Shown here in pieces: positions 37,001 through 49,000 of a DNA stretch of 64,000 nt. The notes beneath the pieces were generated by a model. That model saw nothing but the letters and a program-made list of their open reading frames with translations, was not told where the DNA came from and made no database searches. Position 1 is the stretch's first letter. The number at the start of each line of letters is the position of its first letter. This DNA comes from Chamaea fasciata (Eukaryota > Chordata > Aves > Passeriformes > Sylviidae), in the NCBI GenBank assembly GCA_029207755.1, contig JARCOQ010000016.1, positions 8,976,501 to 9,040,500 of the forward strand, in the 5' to 3' direction. The position numbers and the translations under genes were made by a program.

Positions 37001-40000
37001 GAAAACATGTTTCCCAGCTGCATGTCTTAAATTAATTGTATTTTGCTCTGCTCTGCCGGGCTGTTTTCCCCTCTCCGCCAGCAAAACCTGTCCCTGAGAT
37101 CCCTCAGGTTTTAGAGCTCGCCAAGGATCTGGTTAAATCTGGTTTTGTCCTCGTGTTTCTGGGCTTGGAAATGTCTCTCCTCAGCTCCCTGAAGATGCAC
37201 ACCCCCCGAGGTGAATCACTCCACGGTTTTACCCTGTGCAGCTTGGCTGGGATAGGGGGGGCCAGCAGGGATTTACAGCTCGTTGGCGTCCAGCTCTGCC
37301 AACTCTGGCTGTGCCCAGGAGCCACCCAGGGCTCTCAGTTGACGGATTAAAGCCTCAGCAGCCAGTGCCAGCTGGTTTTTGGCCATCCCAGCTCCATCAC
37401 CAGAGCTGGGGGCAGCCAGGGGCTCGTTCACAGCCCGGAGCCACAGCGAGAACAAAAGGGCTCAGCACTCCAACAGGAGGATCTCAGGATTTGGCTCCTA
37501 AAGCCCAGTTTGTCCTCGGCTGGAACAAATGAACAGAAAGCCCTTCTTGACACCAGCCACTTCAGTTTTTAAGGGTTCAGCTGTTGAGACCTGACTGAAT
37601 TAGGGACGTGGGGAAATTTCAAATGAAGTAAGTGCTTGAAATGTGAGCCACAGGTGGGAGATTTGTTGGCTCCCAGCTGGAGAGCTGCTCTGGACAGTGA
37701 GGATGGTTTGGAGACATCACTGCTGCTCCTCCTCCTTACTGGGAAACACCTGCTGCACTCTAGAGCCTGATCCCATACCCTGGGAATTGGGACGGGACTG
37801 AGCAGAAGGGGTTGAAGCCCCTCTGGTTCGCTGGGAATCTCCCTGGAGCATCTCCTGAATGCCCAGCTCTGGGGATTGCTGGATGCTGAGGTGTTGTTCC
37901 CCCTTGCCTCAGCTTCCTCAGGATCACAAACAAATCCTCACAATAACAACAATAAAATCAAACCTGGCACTGTTTTCTCCACAAACAGAAACTCTGCCTG
38001 CAGCTCTGGGTTTAACATTTGAAGTCAAGCTGCTCACCACATCACCCCGCGCACCAAATGCGCATTTTAAGGGCTTAAAAAAGAGCATTTCACTCCTATC
38101 CCACTGGGAGGGCTGACTCCTCTGGGATTTCCCAGCTGGAAAGGACAGAGGCTGGAAAGGTTGTCGGTGTGAAGGGACAGGTCTGGGACGGTTCAGACAC
38201 AGCCCCAAAGCACAACACCACGGTGGGTGGCACATCAGCCACCTCGGCCTGGTGGCCTGGGCTTTTGTGGGATTAAAAGGAGGCTCTGCCCAGCTCCTGA
38301 TGTGCTTGGGAAGTATTGGAAGGTGAGGAAAACCCAAGGGGAGCGGACTGTGTGCAAGCCCAGCCCGTGTGAGAGGATGTGCCCTCTCTTCCCTCAATTA
38401 GAAAAGCAACCTGTGCATTTCCCTGCGGGGATGTCTGTCAGGAGCAACATTCAAAGATCCAGTTCCCCATCGCTGTGTAACCAAATCCCTTTCCTCGCCT
38501 TAATGGAGTCTGATAGATTTCACAAAAATCTAATTTAATGTAATTTAATCTCCGAGCCCCCACTGATTTCGCGGTAGATTTATTTGTGATCGTGGTGACA
38601 AAGCAATTCCGTGTTCACTCTTAATCACAGGCTGCTGACATGGGATGAGACAATTATCTCACGCCCTCCTTCCCCTCTGCACTTGATTATTTTCTGATTT
38701 GATAGGAATCAGAGAGCAGGCAGTGTCTGGAAAATCAACCCAGGAACCTCCAGCTCCTGGCTCAGGGGCTCTGATAATTCCCAAGTGATCCGTGTCCTGA
38801 GCAGAGCCAGTGGGGAGCTGCGGGTTTACACCAGCGCTGGATTGATGGAGGATCCTCTGTCAATCCCAAAGTGGGATTAAAAAGAACCTGAGCAGTGCCC
38901 ACGTGAAGGGGATTTATCCCATCCCATGCTGTGGGTGCCAGGGCTCCCAGTGCCTGCATTCCCAGGCTTTTTGGGATTGCTCCTTGTCCCTAAAAAAGGA
39001 CAAGGACTGGCTGGGACAGCAGGACAGGGACCTGTGGCTTTTATGGCTCTGAACTTTAACCCTACAACCTGAGAACGAAGTGGAGTGATGGACTTTCGAC
39101 CCTCCTCTGGAATAATGGCCGGGATAACGTTTCCAGCACCTTCCACCTCCAGGAGCCCTGGGAGCTGACTCAGGGTGTGGGGTGCTGTTGGAACCCCGGG
39201 CACTGAGAATTTCAGGGTTTCTGTTCTAACAGGCACTGACCCCCCCAAGCAAACACTGCATGGACCTGAAGCCATAGAAAAGGCTCCCAAAATTGAGTGA
39301 CAGCTCTGGGATTGTGGGTGTGGGGTTTGGATAGATGTGTGTGATATCACAGGGTGGAAAACTCAGAGTTTAAGGGTTTAGAATATAGTAATATATACAA
39401 AAAGCAAGATGGAGGTTTTAGGGTGTGGGCTGTGTCCTTCTTTTTCACCTTCTTCATCATGGATCAGGGTGGCGTTTTGTAATTGGGTAGAAAAATCCTC
39501 ATTGCAGGCCACTGGTGGTTGGTTATTGGGTTAAAAGTAAAAAAAAATTAGATGTTTCAGAATTGGTCATAATTTAATTGCTTCATAATTTAAGGACAGT
39601 TTGTCCTTAAAAGGCCTTGCAGGAATATAGAGGGTGGTGGTGACATCCCTGCCGCCGGGGCTGGGACAGCTCCTTGTCTCCCGTCCCTCGGGTTCTGCAT
39701 GGAACCGCCTGTGTAGGACAACCTGTGAGGAACAACCTGTGAGGAACAACCTGTGAGGAACCTGCTGCTCGGGCTGGTGGGATCCATCCCCTCCCCACCC
39801 CAGCCCTGTCCAGGCTCTCACCAGGGCTTGGAGCTTGCCCTTGCTGTGCTCCTGGCTCCCATGCAGCGCCCGGCTCTCCGCGGCCCCGCTCCTGCTCCCG
39901 CCGGTGGCCTTGCTTCCTCTGGACATCTCCAGCTCGATCTCGGCGTCCATCTCAGCGTCCTCCTTGGCCTCCTTGTTGCTCTCCTCCAGGTGCTTCATCA

Positions 40001-43000
40001 GCACCGCCACCACCACGTTGACCAGGACGAACTGGGCGATGAGGACGAAGGTGACGAAGTAGACGGGGGAGATGACGGGCAGGTAACTGAGGCAGTGCTT
40101 GTCCTCCCGAGTGCACTCCCGGAGCGTGTCCTGCAGCAGGGGGGGACAGGGCAGGCATTAGTGGGGCTCAGCTGGGGCTCTAGCTGCAGAAAAAAACCCA
40201 AAAAACCCCCCAAAACTACAAAGTGGGTACAACTGAAACAGATTAAATACAGATAAAATTCAATCTGGGAATTGAATCACCTGCGAGGAGGGGAATGTGT
40301 TGACCAGAAGAAGGAAGGGATTGGGTTGTCCAAAGGTTTGGGATTTCCACCTACAAGGAGGGGAATGGGTTGCCCAGAAGTCTGGAATTTCCCATCCCTG
40401 GAGTGTTCCAGGCCAGGTTGGACAGAGCTTGGAGCAACCTGGGATAGTGGAAGGTGTCCCTGCCCGTGGCAGGGGGTGGAACTAGATGAGCATTAAGGTC
40501 CGTTCCAACCCGAACCATTCCATGATCCAGTGATTCTATGACACACCCCACAGGCACAGGACACAGAGCACATGGCTACTCCCCCCAGTCAAAAAAACTG
40601 GCCTAATTTTCCTTAAATATTATACCCAGGAACAAAACTTCAGGCTGGGTGAGATTTAGGACAAATCCCTGCTTGAAAACACACCCGGCTTTTATATTAG
40701 TAACCCTCATTTTGACGTTCTGAGAGGAAACATTTTTGTTTTCACCCAAGAGCTGCCTAAATCCGTGTGAAAACTTGTCCCTCCAGCTCCCCCAGAGCCT
40801 GCACACACCTTCATGATCCCGTTCCAGTTGTCCCCCGTGGACACCCTGAAGAGGGTGAGGAAGGCCATGCCAAAGTTGGTGAAGGTGGCGTGGCGGCTCA
40901 GGCCCTCACAGGGGTTCTCTTCGCTGCAATCTGTGGGGCAGGGAAGGAGAGTTAGGGTTAAAGTTAGGATTAGGGTTAGGATTAGGGTTAGGACATCAGC
41001 CAAGCCACGCTGGATTCCCCACAGCAGCCCCCAAAGCTGGGGCTGGCACCCTGAGCTACATCCCATGGATTTTTGGCATTCAGGGGTTGTACTCTAAAGG
41101 CACTCTAAACTAAAAAACCCAAAAAAGCACCAAAAACTCACTCCTACAACCCAGCAAACCCCTCAACCTCTAAAAAACCTCTAAACCTAATAAAAAACTA
41201 AACCAACTAAGCTACACCCACAACAAAAACTTCCTCAATTTTACCATCTCTCTTCAAACCAACAGAAAGTTTTATTATGTTACTCACTCTTTACACTTAT
41301 AAGCATTTTGTTTGTTTAAATAAATATTTTTTTCCACTTTTCTCCAAAAAAAATTCTTTTCCCAAACCAACTAAAAAAAAAAATAAAACCTCAGGAGGAA
41401 CAGAGAGGACAGGGGGAAAGGTGTTTTCAGCCGTGGAAATGTTGGTGGTGGAATTTTCATCCCCTGGAAGTGTCCAAGGCCAGGTTGGAGAGGGCTTGGA
41501 GCAACCTGGGACGGTGGAAGATGTGCCTGCCCATGGCAGGGGGTGGAACTGGAGGGGCCTTCAAACCCTTTTCAACCCAAACCCTTCCATGATCTTCTGA
41601 TTTCTGTGATTTTCTTCACTCCTGCTCTACAGCCTCCTTTGTCTGTTTTCCTCTTGACTGAGCCCTCGCCTTGATGATTTTTTACATCCACCACGAGGGA
41701 TATTTTCGCTGAGATAAAGCGGAGCAATCTGACATTTTCCCCCTGAGAATTAACAGCCTAATGAATGCAAATTGAACATATGAAATATCCATCTTCCCAT
41801 AAAACACAGCCTCATTAAATATCCATTAGGACGGGCAGCGATGGCTCTTGGTTGGGCATTTCAGTCTTAGGTAATTATTCCGCGGTAAATTGGAAGGAAA
41901 AACACAAAAATCCAAGGAAAAACCCACAAATGACCAGTCCTGGGGGAGAGAGACGGCTGATGGTTCTTGTGGCTGGTGTGAACTGATCAGGAAAAAGGAG
42001 GGAATATTCCCATGAAATTGGGCTGGGAAGCAGAGTCCTGCCCCAGAGGGGTTTGATCAGGAAAAAGGAGGGAATATTCCCATGAAATTGGGTTGGGAAG
42101 CAGAGTCCTGCCCCAGAGGGGTTCCCTGGGCTGGCATTGCCCAGGTGTGTGTGGAAACACCAGAAGAGCCATTTTTCACCCCTGTGACTGCACAGGTACA
42201 CCCATAACTCCAGGGATGGATTACAAACCCACACAGTTTCTCTCAGGGTGGGTGCAGAACTAATTCCTTCCCCGGAATTTGCGCGAGACCGAAGAAATAA
42301 TTTGGTTTTGGCTGAAAGAATTACTCTGCTCTCAGGCGCTTGTAATCTGAGCAGAGGGCTGGGCTCATAAAGGGGATTAATGACAGCCATAAACTCCGCT
42401 CAGGAAGGGCCCTTCTGGTGCTCCTGGAGCTCTAATTGGGATGGAAATGTTGAGGATGCAGACACAGCTCCTTCCAACGGCATTTTCCAGGCTGGGCAAG
42501 GCCGGGCTGGGGGGTTTTGCTCTGATTTTAGTGATGGGCACATTCCCGAGCAGCTCCAGGGTCCTCAGACTTGGAGGATTAATTAATGCAGGACGAGCAG
42601 GAAGCATGGGATGCCCCGTGATGGATGGAGAGAGGGGAAGGTGATGCTGAGAGCGCGGGGCGGACGAGCCCTGGGAGCTGCAGGAGCCAAGTGCAGAGCT
42701 CTGAAGGGCTGTGGGGGAAGCACCCAGCGGGGACATGTTTATGGTGGCATCCCTCCAGCAGGAATCTGACCCCCATCCAGCCCTGCAGACTCGCGGTCTG
42801 CCTCCGGTAGCAAACCTGAACCAATCCATGCTGGGCAGTGATATTTTAAACAGCGAAGGAGTTCCTCCACCAGCCAAGGGTGGCGTTGGACAAAGCCCTG
42901 CATGTGCGTGTTGGGAGCGTTCTGTGTTACATCCCCGCGTGTCAGCTGTGACCCTGAGATCCAGAGGAAACTTCCATCTTCAGAGCGTGAGTGTGAAGCT

Positions 43001-46000
43001 GAGGAAGGCCCAGGAATGAGAGAGAGAGGGAGAGAAAAGGAAGCAGCCAGATCCCAAATAAACACCAACCGGATGGAGCCTGCGGCCTCGGGCCCATTAC
43101 TCACCCAGCTTGCCAAACAATTCCACTCCCAGGGCAGCATAGATAAAAAACAGGAGCATGAAAAGTAGGCCAAGGTTCCCTACCTACACAGGGAGAAAGC
43201 AGAACAAGGGTCAGGCAAGTCGAGGTCATGAATGAAATCGCTCCATCACATTTTCAACACAAGTAAAGCAAGGATGGGGGGTAAATCAGATTTCCCCTGG
43301 CTTCCAGCAGCCTGGTCCCTCTCAGGGCTCTGCTTTGAGGGAATTCTCTGTGCCCTTGGGGAGAGCAGCAGCTGCTCCATCACCCTCCCCTCGTGTGGAA
43401 TTTGGCCACCCCGGGGCACTCCGCGGGGCTGGGCTGCCTTGGGGGCTGGGCTCTTTTGGGGTTTGGGGGGGTCTTTCCTTTCTGGGGACTCTGAGACAGC
43501 AGCAAGGCACGAAAGGAGCTGGTTTGCAAAGGTTTCACCGGGGTGGAGGGCTTGCAGTGCTCCAGGGAGAGGAGAACCCCCTGAGTTCCTTTACAGGAAT
43601 ATTGTATTTCCTTCTCAACAAGAGCCTCCCAGATTTCAGCTTTCCACATCCCACAGGAAAATCCTTATCCCACACACCAACCCTGGCAGCTCCAGGGGCT
43701 GCTGGAGGTGTTCCAAACCCCCCCAGGGCAGCTGGAGGGAGGCGACAAGTGACATGAAAACACCACAAAAACTCTTCACACCACCCCAGCATCGCAGCTC
43801 TGCGTGCTGGATTCCATCCCAGCGCAGAATCCGAGCCTCCAAAACATCTCCCGGAGCAGATTGTTGGTGATTCAGGCAGAGAAGAGGAAGGGCAGAGCGA
43901 CATGACCCGCTCCCACCTGCAAGGAGCCGCTCACATTTATCTCTGCTGCCGCTTTAATCGCCCTGTTAGCAGCTCCTAAGCGAGACAAAGTGAGTTCTCG
44001 CACCACGAGCAGGACTTTATCCCTAAAAATCCAAGGAACTAAGAGGTGATCCAGGCAGGCAGGCCCAGGGGGGTTCCTGGTCTCTGAGGTGCGTTTTAGT
44101 GAACTCTGGATTTGGGAGGGTTTTCTTCTCTGAGGTGGTACAACCACAGCTTTTATTTTTTATTTTTTATTTTTTTTGGACTGTGCTTAATTCAATCAGA
44201 AAGTTTATCAGCGTGATATCTGTCATCATCAAATTAACACAGCCCTCGCTGATGAAAGAGGGGATTTTTTTTTTTTTTTTCCCTATTAAAGAAATGGGAA
44301 TGGTCCAATCACCCAGCGCAGGCTGTAATTGCTATAAAGCCTAAACTGGCTCTGCAATTTCCCTAACATTGTTACCGTCCTCCAGGGAATAATAAAGATA
44401 AAACAGGGATGTGGATGGCTGGGCTGGGTTATTTCATCTGCCTTCTGGAACAGCTTCTCCTGCTCCTGTCTGCTGGACCACTGATGGTTTGGGGAGCCAT
44501 TAGAGACGAGCAGGAACAGGCACAAGCACACCACACACGCTGCCGGGGAGGTAACGAGCAGATAATTACAGGGAATTAAAATAAAAGCCATAAACAAACT
44601 TTGGAGGTAACAGAAGAGGGCGGGTGGGTTTTGCTCTAAAGCAGCCCGAGTGTTTGGTTGCCTGGAAAAAAAAAAAATCGGCAAACTTATGGCATTGACG
44701 AAATCCCCAAGAATTTTGGGTAACGTGGGAGTTATTAGCGGGTTGGCTGTAAAAGATGTTGTCTGGATTTCAGCGGAGAGGAGAGGGAAGAGGGAAGTCG
44801 GAAGAGGGAAAGGAAAGAAGAAGAAGAAGGAGGCAGAGAAAGAAGAGGAGAAGGAGAAGAAGAAGGAGAAGGAGAAAAGGAGAAGGAGAAGGAGAAAAGG
44901 AGAAGGAGAAAGAAGAGGGAGAGGAAGGGGAAGGGGAAAGGAAAAGGAAAAGGAAAAGGAAAAGGAAAAGGAAAAGGAAAAGGAAAAGGAAAAGGAAAAG
45001 GAAAAGGAAAAGGAAAAGGAAAAGGAAAAGGAAAAGGAAAAATCTTCATCCCATGGCCTCCAGCAAGGCCTGAGCTCGGAGCAGGACTCCAGGCAGGTTC
45101 CCAGGGATGTGCTGAGGAGCAGGAGCTGGGCCAGGGCTGGGCACAGGGAAGGCAGGGCCAGTGTGTGTGTCTGTGACCCTGCGAGTCATTCCCGTCCTGT
45201 AACTCTACATTCCCCTTTGGAATCCCCTCGGGGAGATGCAGTGGATGTCTCCAGAGCACTCTGAGATCCACGGAGGGCAGACAGGGAGAAGATGGTGCAT
45301 GAATCATGCTGCTGGAGGGGCTGGGAGGGGGCAGGAGCTGTTCTCCAGAGGCCGGGGTGCCTGTGCTCCAGAGGCCGGGGATGCTCCACCAGGAGCAGAG
45401 ATCCAGCTCTGGCAGCAGCCTCGGCTCTGGCAGCCCCAGCAGGCCCTGAGCAGAGGTTCTGGCTCTGAACAGCCCAGCCCAGGCTCTGTCACCCATCCAG
45501 TTCCCCTTAACCTGGGCACAGAAAACTCCAGCTATCCCCCCTCTCTGGCAGCCAGGGGCTATCGGTCATTCCCTGGGAATCCGGTGCCAGGGGGGCTGGG
45601 GATTACAGGGAGAGAAGCCCAGCTGAAGAGCTTTTTGGAGATGCTGTTGATGCCCTGAAGGCTTCAGAGAAGCCACAAGACCTGGAGATGCTGGTGAGCA
45701 TCTCTGATTCTCCTGGACCTTCCCTTCTGCGCTGGGACGCTGTGGGGACACTGGCACTGTCCTCCAGGCCACCCAGAGGAGCAGGGACAGCCTGTGCCAG
45801 GGTATCCCAGCTGGATCTGTGCCCCACCACTGCAAAAACCCCGGGAGAAGCTCCTCAGCTCAAGGCTCACACAGCCAGCTGGCTCTGGGAGAGGCCCTGA
45901 GGGAATTTGTGTCTCCTGCTGCCCCTCTCCCGGGTGAAGCCTCCTGCGCCTCTTCCTGCTCTGACATTCCCGTTGTTGGTGCTCTCAGCTCCCTGGGATG

Positions 46001-49000
46001 CAATTCCTCAGAGATTTCAGCTCCTGCCAAGCCTTTCCAAGGCCGTGAGTCCTCCCCATCTTCCTCCCATCGCTCTCTAGCCAAGGCAGCAATCCTGGCA
46101 GTGGGAAAACACGGATTTATGCCCCAGGCCCGGGAGAAAATGGACACATCTGCCTGGAGAACAGAGGCCATCTGTGACAATCCCAGGACTGGCAGAGAGC
46201 CAGAACCTTGGAGGGTGGAGTCGCCTCGGGCTGACCTGAACAAGGTCCCCCTTTTCTGTGTCCCCACGGAGCCCAGCCCCAGGAGCCAGCAGGGTTTTTG
46301 TTCCTGTGGAATTCCTGTGGAATTCCGTGTCTCTGCAGCACAGCCCACACCTCCCCATCTCCCCAAATCCATCATCCCCATGGCCGCTCCTGCTCCCTGA
46401 GTGGCTCTCCAGGCTCTGGCAAAGGCAGAGTTGTTGTTTTTCTCCCCCAGCTGCTGTTGGACGACGCCAAAAAAGCTCTTCAGGAGCCCAAATGGAGATA
46501 AGCCCAGGAATTACAGCACCAAGAGGAGATAAACTCCCGGACAGCAGCAAATTCAGGTGCTGCCCTTCAGGGCTCTGCTGGAACGAGGAGTTCTTCACTC
46601 TTTCCTCGGCACAGAGTCCCTGTGGGGGCACTTCCAAGCTTTTGAAGGCAGGGAGGAGCCTCCTGTAGAGCCTGCAGGGAATTAATGTGCCATCCACGGA
46701 TCAAGCGAGACCAGAGGAGGAAAAACAACCCCAAATCTTTCGATAGGGAAGTTCCACATCTTATTGGCTGTTGGAGGGTGGGAATTGGGCTGGATTCCAG
46801 TTGTCCTCTCCACCAGGAAGAGCTCAGCAGTGACTGCTGGGGGGGTTCACCTCCAGCAGGAGCGTTTTAACCCAAACCTGCTGCAGAAAGGGTGAGCTGG
46901 ACTTTGGAAAGCTGGGAATGGGGAAAGGACTAAAGGAAAAACCATCAAACAGCCTTTGCTTCCAAACCCAGCAGCCAGCAGATGCAGGAGCAAGGAAATG
47001 ACCAGTGATGGATGAGTGGTGTAATTGATTATGGAGCCCTAACGAGCAGGAGCTTAGAAATGAGAGGAAAACACTCGAAGCGGGTCCTGAAAAGCTGCTC
47101 CACGCCGAGAGATTAAAGGAGTTCACTGCTCTCCTGTCCACCAGACTGCAGGAGATTATTTTAGCTACCACTGCTGCAAAAGGGAGAAGTGCCACGAGGA
47201 AAAAAGCAAAATTACATCCAGTGAAAAAAACGAACTCGGCGAATTCAGACTAAACCCACCAGATTTTTTTTTTTTAGTAGGAAGAGTAAACACGGATGTA
47301 TTCCATCAACAAGGGGTGGCTGATTCCCTAACACCGAATCCTTAAAACAAGAACCAGGAGCTGGGGTTGTTTTTTTCTGGGATTGAGAGGACGTAGAGAA
47401 GGTGGGCAGAGAATGTGTCCGCCTGAGATCATTCCCTGACCGTTCTTTCTGTCTCTGTGGCCTCTCCTCTTTTTTTTTTTCCTCTTTTCCATCTCATTTT
47501 TCTTTCCTTTTCTCCATCTCATTTTTTCCCCACAGATCAGGTGGAGGAGAAGGTCTTGGACCTGGCAGACAGAGGTTACCCCACAGAGAGCAGGGCAGGA
47601 GCACTTTGAAAAGAGCAGCCCAAGCTCAGTCTGAAATCCCCAAAGGAGCAGATTAATCCTGGGACAGTCTTGGATCAAAATCTCGATGCGGAAAGGGTGA
47701 GCTGGACTTTGGAAAGCTGGGAATAGGGAAAGGAGTAAGGGAATTATTTACATCCCCAAATTTGGGGATAACTGGTCCTCCAAGTGTCACTCGAATTGCT
47801 GAATAAACACCAAATCCAAAGCTGATGAAAATCACCCCCCCCCCCCCCAAATGCAGAGACAGTTCCTTGTCATCGTCAGCCCATACATGGGCATTCTCCA
47901 CACACCAGACAAAGAATTTCCCCCCAAACCTGAATGAATAAACATTAAATTAGCTCTTTTTTTTTGTCACTTAGAAACCACATTCTATGAGGATTTTCCA
48001 GCTGTGGTTTTAGGATGTTAATTCAATTAGGGCAGGAACTCGTGCCCTGCCTTGGAAACGAAAGCTGCAGCTTTATGAAGAGTGATGGCTGTCAGAGAGC
48101 TCTTCCTAAAGTTCCTTTTTTTATTTTCTGGAGCTTCACTGGAGGCCAAAGTGGTGGTTTTTTTATCTGCTGGGAACATCCCTGGGGGTTTTCCCTCGAC
48201 AAGAGACCTTGTTGGGAGTGCAAACTGCAAGAACACCCCGAGGAAACCAAAAATCCTGGCCTGGAGCCATCCTATTGTTTGTGGTGGGGTGGGGTGGGGG
48301 GGGACAGAAAACCAGGAGGGAGAGAAAATATGGCCTGTGGTGCACAATTAATGGTCTGTGCTTTGTAAACTGGAAAACCGGACACAAATCCAAGGATTTC
48401 CAGCCCAGGGGTCAGGTTGGTAAATCCCTGCTTTTAGCCTCAGCCCAAAATCCTTAAGGAAATCTGGATGCCAAAGGGAAGATGCTGGGATTAGAAACAC
48501 CTTCGTGGCAAGGATGAGGAGCAAAGCAAAAGGGTCTTTGGAGGGAAAAGAAATTCCCCGTTTTTTCGTCTCTCTTGGAATAGATCATGGGTTGTTTTGC
48601 ACTCGGGAACTGAGTCCCAGGGGTGTTTTGGGGTAATTCCATGTTTTCTGCTGGTTCTCTTGTGGCCACTCAGCCTCTGGAGGAGACTCCCACACTCCTG
48701 GGATCCAGGGAGTTGGGATGGGCAGGGATCTGCGTTCACTCCAAGCACTGAACCATCAGAGCTCACACCGGCACACCCATAAACGAGCAGAACACACCTT
48801 AAAAAGGATAAAATTAAAAAAACCCAACCCAAATACCTTGGAATTCTCAGGGAGGACTGAAAGCCTCAAAAAGTTTCTTTCCTTCTTTTCTCAGATCCAC
48901 AAAAAAAGCAGTCCCAGGCAGTGAACACTTGTAGGATCCTATCAAATCTCCCCAAAATCTGGAAGTGTTGCTGTTTCCCTTGCAGCTCAGGAGAATTCGG

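Noticed and set aside
22873..39632. A provirus bounded by the two related LTRs
   Set aside because: CACNA1H exons lie between them, no gag/pol/env sequence is seen, and the two copies have unrelated flanks.
44650..45496. Lys/Glu-rich (plus) and Phe/Pro-rich (minus) ORFs
   Set aside because: Direct translation of the GGAAAA purine repeat.
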